Of a stretch of 64,000 nt of DNA, positions 53,979 to 62,066 are shown in pieces. The DNA comes from Methylobacterium sp. Leaf125. Lineage in GTDB: Bacteria > Pseudomonadota > Alphaproteobacteria > Rhizobiales > Beijerinckiaceae. The DNA lies in contig NZ_LMNU01000004.1 in NCBI RefSeq assembly GCF_001423085.1, positions 162,796 to 226,795 on the forward strand. Direction: 5' to 3'. The position numbers and the translations under genes were made by a program. Numbering within the stretch: the stretch's first letter is position 1; every line of letters starts with the position of its first letter. Under the pieces are notes generated by a model, which was not told the origin of the DNA, did not search any database, and saw only the letters and a program-made list of their open reading frames with translations.

Positions 53979-54212
53979 TCACATCCCGCGGTTCATCATC
54001 CGCTTCTTCATCATGCGGCGCTTCATCATGTTCTTCCGCATCATGCGCTTCTTCATCATCATCCGCTCGCCACGGTCCATGCGGACCTGGGTGACGCCGC
54101 TCTCGGACTGCATGCCGTTGACGGACATCGGGGCGGCCGTGGCCGAACCGGCGGCGAGGGCGATGCCGCCGAGAGCGGTCAAGGCGGTCAGCGCAAGAGT
54201 GAACTTCTTCAT
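53979..54212 (-). CDS. methionine-rich periplasmic peptide (MrpX-like)
   Basis: The 77-residue product has a signal peptide (MKKFTLALTALTALGG ... ATAA, residues 1-27). The mature 50 residues contain 15 methionines, mostly as MMKKR and MMRKN blocks rich in lysine and arginine. AGGAGAT lies just before ATG 54212. Its place as first gene before cytochrome b and the molybdopterin enzyme mirrors mrpX-yedZ1-yedY1 of Azospira, where the methionines absorb hypochlorite and are then re-reduced. The similarity is one of composition and context. Confidence 0.8.
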   Translation of the reverse strand: MKKFTLALTALTALGGIALAAGSATAAPMSVNGMQSESGVTQVRMDRGERMMMKKRMMRKNMMKRRMMKKRMMNRGM

Positions 54213-54762
54213 GTAGGATCTCCTGTGGAGGTGAACATCTTATCCAACCCACACTACAACAGCATGGTTGTATCGTTGTTCCTCACAAATAAAGAATTAC
54301 TTTCCTATACTATGATAATTTAGCAATAGATATTCCGCGCTCAAATCAAGGCTTTTGGCCTGGGCGCGATCCTATCCTCGGCTATTGATACGGAGTCGGT
54401 CCCCGAGAAGTTTCAGCCCCCCGGCAGGAAGCCGCCTAGCTGGATCTCGACCTTGGACGAGTGGGCGACTTCGACCAGACGCCATCGAGGCCATTTGCAT
54501 CAGGGCTCACGGCTGCACCGGAAGCAGCCCATCTCCCGCTTGCAGGCGAAGGCCCGCAGACGTGGCGCTGCTGCCGACATCACGGATCGACGAACGACCG
54601 CTTTCGGCGGATGGCGTAGGGTAGCTTGAACGGCAAGGTCGGGTCGTGAGCGGAAACGTTCGTTAGACCATCCTCTTACGGACGGTATCCGCATGACCGT
54701 ATCGGGTGGACCGTGGCGGTGTTCATCGTCCTTCGAGCGGACTTTCTCGGTCGTCACCGTGG
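54213..54762. other. 550-bp intergenic region with repeated GTTGT half-sites
   Basis: The first 140 bases are AT-rich and should hold the promoter of the methionine-rich peptide operon. ACAAC (54256-54260), GTTGT (54267-54271) and GTTGT (54275-54279) form an inverted plus direct repeat that could bind a regulator. No gene is supported in 54350-54762; both strands give shadow-like frames only. Confidence 0.5.
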
Positions 54763-57700
54763 TCAAGGTGTCCGGATCAGATCCTTGATCCTCAAGGCCA
54801 GGGCGTCCATCGCAAAAGGCTTTGTCAGCACCTGCATGCTGGGGTCGAGGTGCCCATTGGTGATGACGCTGTTTTCCGCGTAACCCGTGATGAACAGCAC
54901 CTTCAGGCCGGGACGCCGTTCACGGCCCGCGTCGGCCATCTGACGGCCGTTCATCCCGCCGGGCAGGCCCACATCCGTGACGAGCAGATCGATCCGCACG
55001 TCGGACTGGAGCACCTTCAGCCCCGCGGCGCTGTCTCCCGCCTCGATCGCGGTGTAGCCGAGATCCTCAAGCACCTCGGTGACCAGCATGCGCACCGACG
55101 GCTCGTCGTCGACGATCAGCACCGTCTCGCCCTGCTCGGCGCGCGAGGCCTCGTCGATCTTCTGCGCGAGATCGTCCTCGTCGGTCTCCCCGTAGTGACG
55201 CGGCAGGTACAGGCATATTGTCGAGCCCTCCCCGACCTCGGAGTAGATCCGAACCTGCCCGCCCGACTGCTTGGCGAAGCCGTAGACCATCGAGAGGCCG
55301 AGCCCCGTGCCCTGCCCGAGCGGCTTCGTCGTGAAGAACGGCTCGAACACCTTCGCGATGAGGCTCGGCGACATGCCGGTCCCGGTGTCGGTCACGCAAA
55401 CGCTGAGGTACTGGCCCGGTGCCATGTCGTGCTGGCGTGCGCCGGTATCGTCGAGCCATTTGTTCGCCGTCTCGATCGTGATGCGCCCGCCTTCCGGCAT
55501 CGCGTCGCGGGCGTTGATGCAGAGGTTCAGGAGCGCGTTCTCAAGCTGGCCCGGGTCGATCAGTGCGGGCCATATCCCTGCCGCTCCGACCACCTCCATG
55601 TGGATCTGGGGTCCCACAGTACGTCGGACGAGCTCCTCCATGCCGGTGATGAGCCGGTTGACGTTCGTGGGCTTCGGATCGAGCGTCTGCCGGCGCGAGA
55701 ACGCAAGCAGGCGGTGGGTGAGCGCCGCGGCCCGCTTGGCCGCCCCCTGCGCCACCGTCATGTACCGATCGACATCCGTGAACCGTCCCTGGTCGATGCG
55801 CTTCTGCATCAGCTCCAGCGAGCCGGAAATCCCTGCGAGCAGGTTGTTGAAGTCGTGGGCCAAGCCGCCGGTCAGCTGGCCCACCGCCTCCATCTTTTGC
55901 GACTGACGCAGGGCCTCCTCGGTCGTAAGCAGGGCCTCGGCCTGCTCCTTCTCCGCCGTGATGTGTCGGCCGCTCGCGTAGATCAGGTCACCATCGGGCG
56001 CAGCCACCCACGAGATCCAGCGGAAGCCCCCGTCCTTGTGGCGGTAACGGTTCTCGATGACCGGCAGGCTCTGGACGCGGGCATGCTGGAGCGCACGGTC
56101 GGTCAAGCCTTCGTCGTCCGGGATGAGGAACTCGAACAGGGGTTTGCCGACCGCATCCTCGGATGTCCAACCGAGGATCGCGGTGAAGGCCGGATTGACG
56201 GCCTGGAAGACACCCTTGCCGTCGACGATGACCTGGATGTCCTGCGTGTTGCTCCAGAGCCGATCGCGTTCCTGCGTGCGCTTCTGGACCTGCTGTTCGA
56301 GCGTGTCGTTCAACCGACGGAGCGCTTCCTCCATGCCCTTGCGGTCGTTGATGTCGCTGAAGAAGATCGCGACGCGGTGGTCGGCCGGATCACCGATACG
56401 CAACGCCCGCACGTCGAACCAGCGCCCGAACACGTCCGCCTTGTTCTCGAAGTGCGCCGGTTCGCCCGTGAGCGCGACGCGCCCGTAGGTGTCGAACCAA
56501 TGCCGCTCCAGGTCCGGGGCGAACTCGCTGACCCAAAGACCGGCGACCTTGGTGCCGGTCTGCCGTTCGAAGGCCGGATTGGCTTCCACGATGCGGTAGT
56601 CGACCGCTCGATCCGCATCGTCGAACTTCATCTCGACGATGCAGAATCCGACGTCGATGCTCTCGAACAGGGTGCGGTAGCGCGTCTCGCTCTCCCGGAG
56701 CTGCTTCGAGACCGAGCGCCGCGCGATCTCGACCTCGGTGCGGTCCATCACCCGACGGGCGAAGGCCAACTCCTCGGCGGACCACTCCTGGGCACGGTCG
56801 CGGTGGAGGCAGAACACGACCTTGAGATGGCCGCCCTCCATCAGCGGCAGGTTGGCCAGGGACCCGATGTCGAGTCCTCGGAAGCTATCGACCTGGCCGG
56901 CGGTGCGGGGGTCCTCGGCGACGTCCGCGACCACGACATCCTCGCCGCGCCGCAGCGCTTCGCTGAAGGTGCCGTAGTCGGCGAAGCTGTGGGATCCGGC
57001 CGCGCTGCGTTGGCCGGTCGCGAGCCAGTCCCGTGCGATGACGATGTGCTCGCCCGGCTCGTCCACGTCGCCGTAGGCTGCGCGCGAGAGGCTGAGCGCG
57101 TGGCCGACCGTCTCGGCCGCCGCGAGGGCCATCGCCTGCGGCGAGTCCAGCGTGCGCAGCCTCTCGGACAGCTCGATCAGCATGCCCTCCATGCGGCGCC
57201 GCTCGATGTCGATCAGCACGCCCGGGAAGGTCAGCCCCGTGCCGTCCGGGGCAAGATCGACACGTCCGTTCGCCTCGATCCAGTAGTAGCGTCCGTCGGC
57301 TCGGCGCACCCGGTACTGGTGGGCGTAGGCGCCGCCGCGTGCGATCACCTCCTCGATGGCGGCGGCCAAACCCGCCTGGTCATCGGGATGCACCGTCGCC
57401 ACGATCTGGGCGAGGGGGATGCCCGTACGTCCAAGGGCGGGGTCGAGACCGAAGGACCGGGCGAAGCCCTCGTCGACGGTGAAGCGGTCGGAGGGCAGGT
57501 CCCAATGCCAGGTGCCGATGATGGCGCCGGCCGCGAGCGCGAGTTGCACGCGCTCGACGTTCTCCCGAGCCAGCGCCTCGCTCTCGCGCAGGGCGTCCTG
57601 TGCCTGTCGACGCTCGGTGATGTCGGCGATGAGCATCGCCACGCGGTCATCGCCGGCCGGGAAGAGATGGGCGTCGTACCAGCGCCCGAGCGGCACCGCC

Positions 57701-59001
57701 TCGCCCTCGAACCGCATCGGCAGCTTCGTCCTGACGACCTGCCCGTAGGCGTCGTGCCAGTGCTGCTCGATGCCTGGTGCGATCTCGTTGGCCCAGCGCC
57801 CTACGGCGTCCGTCAGGCCGGTGTGCTTCGCGAAGGCGGGGTTCGCCGACAGCACGCGATGGTCGACGGCACGTCCGTCCCCATCGAACCTCACCTCGCA
57901 GATGCAGAAGCCGGCGTCGATGTTCTCGAACAGGGTCCGATAACGCACCTCGCTCTCGCGCAGGGCCTTCTCGCCGTCGAGCCGCTCGTAGACCGCCGAC
58001 ATAAGGCGGGCGAGCGTCTCGAAGAAGGTGAGCGCGTCGGCGTCGAACGAGGGCACCTGGGTCGACGCGAAGGAGATCACGCCGCGCAGGCCGCCGCGGC
58101 TCGTGATCGGGAAGCCGGCGTAGGCGTTCAACCCGATGCCGCGGGCGGTCTGGTAGGCGGGCTCCTCGCTGTTCTGCACATCGGTTAGCAACAGCGGCCG
58201 ACCCCGCTCGGCGACGATGCCGCAGAGCGGTGCGCCGTAGGGCATCCGATGGAGGAAAGCCTGCACCTCATCGGTCGCGTTGAGCGAGTGGGTGAGGCGC
58301 AGGTGCCGGCCGTCCTGCCAGATGTCGTAGATGTAGCTGCGGTCGAACCCGAGGGTGCCCGCACTCGCGGACAGGATGGGATCGAGGACGGCGGCGGGAT
58401 CGGCGGCGGTCAGCAGGGCCTGCGAGGCCTTGGCCAGGACCTCGATGCGCCGGGCCTGCCGCAGCTCGGCCCGCTGCCGTTCCAGGACCTGGTCACGGCC
58501 TTCGACGGCGCGGCGCATCTCCAGCAGGTTCGCCACCTGGCGTCCGAGCGCCCTGAGGTCGTCGGCCTGCTCCAGGGTCAGTCCATCCGGCCGAGGCACG
58601 GTGTCGATGACGCACAACGAGCCCAGCACGTGTCCTTCGAGGGTGCGGAGGGGCGCGCCCGCATAGAAGCGGATGTGCGGCTCGCCCGTGACCAGTGGGT
58701 TGACCATGGTCCGCGGATCGGCGGTCAGGTCCGGGATGACGAGAAGGTCGGGCTCGACGAGGGCGAACTTGCAGACCGAACTGTCGAGGTCGGTCTCGCA
58801 ATGGGGGAAGCCGACGTTGGCCTTGAACCACTGCCGGTCGATCGCCACCAGGCTGACGAGGGCGACCGGCGTGGCGCAGAGGCGGGTCGCGAGACGCACG
58901 ACATCGTCGAAACCTTGCTCTGGCAGGGTGTCGAGGATGTCGTGCGCGGCAAGCGCGGCGAGGCGGGCGGTGTCGGTCACCGCGTTCGGGTTGGTTGCCA
59001 T
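54763..59001 (-). CDS. multi-sensor hybrid histidine kinase
   Basis: The 1412-residue protein has no membrane helix. In order: a GAF domain (about 30-165), a second GAF (about 190-345), two PAS domains (about 360-600), a third GAF-like domain (about 625-770), two more PAS domains (about 785-1035) and a HisKA region with GGLAHDFNNLL (His about 1049). A HATPase domain (NARDAMP about 1164, DTGTGMS about 1207, GTGLGLSMVYGF) and a C-terminal receiver (LIVDDEPS, LLVTDVGLPG with Asp about 1342, LTKPF) complete it. It senses cytoplasmic signals and passes phosphate internally. No output regulator is adjacent. Confidence 0.92.
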   Translation of the reverse strand: MATNPNAVTDTARLAALAAHDILDTLPEQGFDDVVRLATRLCATPVALVSLVAIDRQWFKANVGFPHCETDLDSSVCKFALVEPDLLVIPDLTADPRTMVNPLVTGEPHIRFYAGAPLRTLEGHVLGSLCVIDTVPRPDGLTLEQADDLRALGRQVANLLEMRRAVEGRDQVLERQRAELRQARRIEVLAKASQALLTAADPAAVLDPILSASAGTLGFDRSYIYDIWQDGRHLRLTHSLNATDEVQAFLHRMPYGAPLCGIVAERGRPLLLTDVQNSEEPAYQTARGIGLNAYAGFPITSRGGLRGVISFASTQVPSFDADALTFFETLARLMSAVYERLDGEKALRESEVRYRTLFENIDAGFCICEVRFDGDGRAVDHRVLSANPAFAKHTGLTDAVGRWANEIAPGIEQHWHDAYGQVVRTKLPMRFEGEAVPLGRWYDAHLFPAGDDRVAMLIADITERRQAQDALRESEALARENVERVQLALAAGAIIGTWHWDLPSDRFTVDEGFARSFGLDPALGRTGIPLAQIVATVHPDDQAGLAAAIEEVIARGGAYAHQYRVRRADGRYYWIEANGRVDLAPDGTGLTFPGVLIDIERRRMEGMLIELSERLRTLDSPQAMALAAAETVGHALSLSRAAYGDVDEPGEHIVIARDWLATGQRSAAGSHSFADYGTFSEALRRGEDVVVADVAEDPRTAGQVDSFRGLDIGSLANLPLMEGGHLKVVFCLHRDRAQEWSAEELAFARRVMDRTEVEIARRSVSKQLRESETRYRTLFESIDVGFCIVEMKFDDADRAVDYRIVEANPAFERQTGTKVAGLWVSEFAPDLERHWFDTYGRVALTGEPAHFENKADVFGRWFDVRALRIGDPADHRVAIFFSDINDRKGMEEALRRLNDTLEQQVQKRTQERDRLWSNTQDIQVIVDGKGVFQAVNPAFTAILGWTSEDAVGKPLFEFLIPDDEGLTDRALQHARVQSLPVIENRYRHKDGGFRWISWVAAPDGDLIYASGRHITAEKEQAEALLTTEEALRQSQKMEAVGQLTGGLAHDFNNLLAGISGSLELMQKRIDQGRFTDVDRYMTVAQGAAKRAAALTHRLLAFSRRQTLDPKPTNVNRLITGMEELVRRTVGPQIHMEVVGAAGIWPALIDPGQLENALLNLCINARDAMPEGGRITIETANKWLDDTGARQHDMAPGQYLSVCVTDTGTGMSPSLIAKVFEPFFTTKPLGQGTGLGLSMVYGFAKQSGGQVRIYSEVGEGSTICLYLPRHYGETDEDDLAQKIDEASRAEQGETVLIVDDEPSVRMLVTEVLEDLGYTAIEAGDSAAGLKVLQSDVRIDLLVTDVGLPGGMNGRQMADAGRERRPGLKVLFITGYAENSVITNGHLDPSMQVLTKPFAMDALALRIKDLIRTP

Positions 59002-59007
59002 CTCGCG

Positions 59008-59208
59008 TCAGGCCTGCTTCTGCCCGGCCTTCGGTCCCACTACCTCGGGGCGGGGCACGAGGATGGTGCCCTCGCGGTCGATCATTTGCCGTAGGGCCGA
59101 GCGCACGACCTCGCTGGCGCTGGCGTAGCGCCCCGAGGCGACCTGTGCCCGAAGGTAGGTCTCCAACTCCGAAGTCAGTGATACGCAACGCGTGGGTGTG
59201 CTGGACAT
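59008..59208 (-). CDS. ParD-like antitoxin, orphan
   Basis: The 66-residue protein (MSSTPTRCVSLTSELETYLRAQVASGRYASASEVVRSALRQM) is a ribbon-helix-helix of the ParD/CC2985 antitoxin type, with the SGRYASASEVVR signature and a disordered basic tail. A ParE toxin normally follows, but here the next gene, 6 bp downstream, is the hybrid kinase. The start could also be the ATG at 59223. It may be a remnant or have become a regulator. Confidence 0.8.
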   Translation of the reverse strand: MSSTPTRCVSLTSELETYLRAQVASGRYASASEVVRSALRQMIDREGTILVPRPEVVGPKAGQKQA

Positions 59209-59360
59209 GCCGCGATGTGGCATGGCCGCCAGAGGCTATCAACCCTTGTTAAATGCGGCAGGCGACACGTTTCCGTTACGGCGTCCCCCCTGCTGCGGAC
59301 GGGCTGGTGGACCGAGCAGGGTCGATCCCGGACGGTCAAGAGTACCGGCCAAACACGATG

Positions 59361-59534
59361 TCAGGTCAGCGGCAAGCCCCAGATATCCCGCAGGCCGAAC
59401 AACAGCCATGCCCGGCGGTTTTCGTATGCGCGTTCGGCCTCCAGCCGGTGTGCCGCGGATCGTGCGCGTCCGACATCCGCAGCGTACCGCGGGAGCGTGA
59501 TGTCGAGGCGGGACAGACGCCGGTGCAGGATCAC
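59361..59534 (-). CDS. small protein overlapping the mobilisation operon end
   Basis: A GTG at 59534 overlaps the TGA of the preceding small gene (GTGA) and starts a 57-residue basic protein (ILHRRLSRLDITLPRYAADV ... YENRRAWLLFGLRDIWGLP). The sequence looks like genuine coding. It is in the same frame as the relaxase, so it could instead be that protein's C-terminus. The family is not recognised. Confidence 0.5.
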   Translation of the reverse strand: MILHRRLSRLDITLPRYAADVGRARSAAHRLEAERAYENRRAWLLFGLRDIWGLPLT

Positions 59535-60608
59535 GGTTCGACCGGCTGGAAGCGCCTGGAGCCGTCCGAGCGCAGCGCCTGGATCGCGGCCGTCACGTCC
59601 GCCACCGCCACGGTCAGGTCGGCTAGGATTTCCACCAGGTCGTCGAAGCTCGACCCCTCCGTCTCGGCTTCCGGTGGCGCCAGCGCCGCCAAGATGGCCC
59701 TCAGCACGTGGTCCTGCCGGTCGAGGCGTCGTACGATCTCGGCTTCCATGTCGTGCTTCCTTAGGTTCGAATCCGGCCAGGCGTGCGCGCACGACGGCCG
59801 CCGGGATACGGGTCCCTTCGAGACGCCGTGCAGCCGCTCCCAGAAGCCGTGTAGCGAGATGGGCCGTGCCGGCTGCATCGACTATGACGGCGCCGACCCG
59901 CCCCTCTCGCAGGTCGAGCCCCGAGGCGTTCAGGGCGGCCACGAACGAGGCGGCATCATCGCTTGCCCGCCAGGCCACCAGGGCCGCCCGCCGCAGGTCG
60001 TCGAGGCTGATCCCGGTACGATCCTGGATCAGGCGCTCCTGCGGCGTCAGCGGGGCGATCGGCCTCTCCGACGCCGTCGTGCCCGAGGCTTCCAGCCAAG
60101 CCGCGACGTCGGCACGGCCCTCGGCCCGCAAACGGCTCAGGACTGATCTGGCATGCTTCGACGCGACCGGGGATAGCCCAAATTCGTGCTCGACGATGCG
60201 GCTGCACTTCTCCCGGCGGGCGAAATCCCAGGCCAGGTCGACGACCTTCCCGGACGGCTTAACGAGGCCGTAGACGCGGTGCTCGTGGAGCCTGCCCGAC
60301 TTGAGGTGCTCGACGCCGCAATACGCTTGCCCGGCCAGGTCGAATTCATTTTCGAACAACGCCCACCACCTCGCCCGGGCCGAAGGGTTGTCGGAGATCC
60401 CCGGATCGGGATCGATGTGGACGTGATAGATCGGTCTGTCGGTGCGGCCGCCAAGCGACCCCGCCACCAACTCCTGGATCTGCCCGGCCAGTGTCGCGCT
60501 CCCGAGCCCACGGGCCGGGATGACCGACACTTCGTCGTTCTCTGCGTTCAGCAGGTGTTTGGCCAAGGCATTGCCAAGGCCCTGCCCGCGCGTCGCCCCC
60601 GAGATCAT
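59361..60608 (-). CDS. relaxase/mobilisation nuclease (C-terminal end uncertain)
   Basis: The N-terminal 150 residues fit the relaxase fold: MISGATRGQGLGNALAKHLL, the first histidine motif RPIYHVHIDPDP and the metal-binding LHEHRVYGLVKPSG. It should nick oriT for transfer of the island. Its ATG overlaps the stop of the MobC-like gene (ATGA). The frame has no stop until 59361, but beyond about residue 280 (near 59760) the sequence turns shadow-like while another frame looks coding. A TAA lies at that point in the third frame. The real end is probably near 59760, perhaps after a frameshift. Confidence 0.7.
   Translation of the reverse strand: MISGATRGQGLGNALAKHLLNAENDEVSVIPARGLGSATLAGQIQELVAGSLGGRTDRPIYHVHIDPDPGISDNPSARARWWALFENEFDLAGQAYCGVEHLKSGRLHEHRVYGLVKPSGKVVDLAWDFARREKCSRIVEHEFGLSPVASKHARSVLSRLRAEGRADVAAWLEASGTTASERPIAPLTPQERLIQDRTGISLDDLRRAALVAWRASDDAASFVAALNASGLDLREGRVGAVIVDAAGTAHLATRLLGAAARRLEGTRIPAAVVRARLAGFEPKEARHGSRDRTTPRPAGPRAEGHLGGAGATGSRDGGVELRRPGGNPSRPDRGGGGRDGRDPGAALGRLQALPAGRTVILHRRLSRLDITLPRYAADVGRARSAAHRLEAERAYENRRAWLLFGLRDIWGLPLT
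59531..59749 (-). CDS. small helical protein in a frame overlapping the relaxase ORF
   Basis: From ATG 59749, which follows TAAGGAAG (a good ribosome site), the 72-residue product reads MEAEIVRRLDRQDHVLRAIL and FDDLVEILADLTVAVADVTA, a plausible amphipathic helical protein. The same DNA read in the relaxase frame gives a glycine/arginine/proline-rich run typical of a shadow frame. I therefore think this is the true coding frame here. The function is unknown; it may be a mobilisation accessory. Confidence 0.6.
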   Translation of the reverse strand: MEAEIVRRLDRQDHVLRAILAALAPPEAETEGSSFDDLVEILADLTVAVADVTAAIQALRSDGSRRFQPVEP

Positions 60609-61048
60609 CGAGCGGCTCGCCTGATGACGAGGGGGATCAATATCTCCCGCACGGTCGTCAAACTCTGCCGCGCGGCGGCGACGTCCGCCATTGATAGGGC
60701 CGCGTTGACGGCGGCGAGTTCGCGGACGGCGGCCGAGATCGCGGCGGCATCCTCGTCCGGGCGACGAACGGGCCTGCCGCTTCGGGCGTCGACCGCCGAG
60801 ATCATCGCAACGCGTTCCAGCAGCACCCGCCTCACCCACGATCCCGCGGTGATGCCCTCGCGACGCGCGTGTTCGGCGATCGCGCTACCGAGCTCGCCGG
60901 ACATCCGCGTCACGAAACGCAGAGGCAGGCCGGGTGGCCGCCTGGCCGGTCGCTGCCCGCCTTCGAGCCTCCCGGGGGCGGTTGCGACGGGCCGACTTTC
61001 GGAGGGCGGAACAGGTCTCTGGGAAGGGAAAAGTCTGGGGGAAGTCAT
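60605..61048 (-). CDS. MobC-like relaxosome accessory protein
   Basis: The 147-residue protein has a disordered proline-rich start and then LPLRFVTRMSGELGSAIAEHARREGITAGSWVRRVLLERV. This looks like a ribbon-helix-helix domain of the kind MobC-type proteins use to bind oriT and help the relaxase. A helical C-terminus follows. It is directly upstream of, and translationally coupled to, the relaxase gene. ATG 61048 (GGACGAG site) is favoured over a TTG at 61060. Confidence 0.7.
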   Translation of the reverse strand: MTSPRLFPSQRPVPPSESRPVATAPGRLEGGQRPARRPPGLPLRFVTRMSGELGSAIAEHARREGITAGSWVRRVLLERVAMISAVDARSGRPVRRPDEDAAAISAAVRELAAVNAALSMADVAAARQSLTTVREILIPLVIRRAAR

Positions 61049-61089
61049 CGTCTCGTCCAACGTGTTGCATTCGTCCCCGATCGGGGACT

Positions 61090-61692
61090 TCAGGCCGGGC
61101 GACCAGGAAAGGGGGGGCGATGGACGGCATCGTCCGGGACCGCAGCAGTGCCGGTCTCACCCTCGCCGGTACGGCCGCGCCTGCGCCGAATCCGCTCAAG
61201 GGCCGCTGCATCGCGTGCCTGGAGGGCGGCGCGGATCTCGTCCGGGACAGCGAGTGGCTGGGGCATCGGCCAGCCATAGACGCGGGCCTGCTCGACGCGC
61301 TCGTCGAGCACCGCCATCGCCCTGGTCCATGTCTCGATGCCCTCGATCATCGAGCGTGTGGCCAGGGCCCGCTCAACACGTTCATCGATCAAGGGCCGGG
61401 CCCGCCACGGTGATCCCCGCGTCAGACGCAGCGCGTACTGCCAGGCCCAGATCTCGGGGCCCATCGGCTCGCTGATACGCGCGAGGATTGAGAGCGGCAG
61501 TCGGTCGAAGGTCATGTTTTCGACGAAGCGCGCGTAGTCACGGGTGGCCGTCGCCAACGACAACATGCTGCTCGATCGGCCGGGCGCAGGCCCGGTCCGC
61601 GGTGGGACCGCTGTCGGCGTCTGGCCGCCCCCTGCGGTCGGATCCGGATGCGGACGTCCGGCTTGAGGAAGCCTCTCGGACGGGCGTGACAT
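61090..61692 (-). CDS. hypothetical protein heading the mobilisation operon
   Basis: The 200-residue product has a polar, proline-rich first 40 residues, then a helical domain (FVENMTFDRLPLSILARISE, WAWQYALRLTRGSPWRARPL, MAVLDERVEQARVYGWPMPQPL). A basic helix (LERIRRRRGRTGEG) lies near the end. I recognise no family. Position 41 bp upstream of the MobC-like gene suggests a mobilisation or maintenance role. Confidence 0.55.
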   Translation of the reverse strand: MSRPSERLPQAGRPHPDPTAGGGQTPTAVPPRTGPAPGRSSSMLSLATATRDYARFVENMTFDRLPLSILARISEPMGPEIWAWQYALRLTRGSPWRARPLIDERVERALATRSMIEGIETWTRAMAVLDERVEQARVYGWPMPQPLAVPDEIRAALQARDAAALERIRRRRGRTGEGETGTAAVPDDAVHRPPFPGRPA

Positions 61693-61739
61693 CGCGATGC
61701 TCCAAATCGGCCGGGCGAATCCAGCTTGGCGTTAATGAG

Positions 61740-61829
61740 AGCACGTTCACGATTTGTTCCAAGTGGGATGCCAACTATAATTTTGGGTTCCACCTATCGG
61801 ATGGGCCGATAGCGAAGGTGGAACGTGCT
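61740..61829. repeat. nested inverted repeats
   Basis: AGCACGTTC (61740-61748) and GAACGTGCT (61821-61829) are an exact inverted pair. Inside, TTCCACCTATCGG (61788-61800) pairs with CCGATAG (61806-61812) and GTGGAA (61818-61823), leaving a 5-nt bulge. The two structures share three bases, so they could form alternative folds. Confidence 0.7.
61754..61781 (+). promoter_or_regulatory. sigma-70-like promoter TTGTTC-N16-TATAAT
   Basis: TTGTTC at 61754-61759 and a perfect TATAAT at 61776-61781 are separated by 16 bp and point towards the gene at 62067. The -10 box stands out in otherwise GC-rich DNA. The transcript would begin with the hairpin at 61788-61823. Confidence 0.6.
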
Positions 61830-62066
61830 GCCGGGGCGTTCGCACGCCGAATGTGAACGGCCGCGAGCGCCACGCGCGGCTATCCGCCAACGGTCCCGAT
61901 CCGTTCGGCGAAACCGACCGATTCGCGCCCGATTGCGGTCAGATCCCGGTCTGCCGTGCGGAAGGTGGGATTACCTCCATGGCCAGTCCGGATACTCGGA
62001 TCCCGTCGGATTTTGAGGCATCGGGATGACCAGGAACACTGGACCTCCACGCAAGGAGGTGCACCG

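Larger units (their letters stand above)
61693..62066. other. 374-bp divergent intergenic region, candidate oriT or control region
   Basis: This lies between the mobilisation operon (minus strand) and the gene at 62067 (plus strand). It contains a consensus-like promoter (61754-61781) and a nested inverted repeat (61740-61829). Such structured DNA beside relaxase and MobC genes is where an origin of transfer would be expected. Confidence 0.5.

Noticed and set aside
54355..54766. Short open frames on both strands upstream of the Met-rich peptide operon
   Set aside because: They have no ribosome sites and no plausible protein features.
54706..58188. Very long open frame on the plus strand (about 1160 codons)
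   Set aside because: It is antisense to the hybrid histidine kinase, has no domain features and reflects codon bias of the real gene.
59755..59785. GGTTCGAATCC resembling a tRNA T-arm
   Set aside because: No acceptor stem, anticodon arm or CCA end could be fitted around it, and it lies in the relaxase region.
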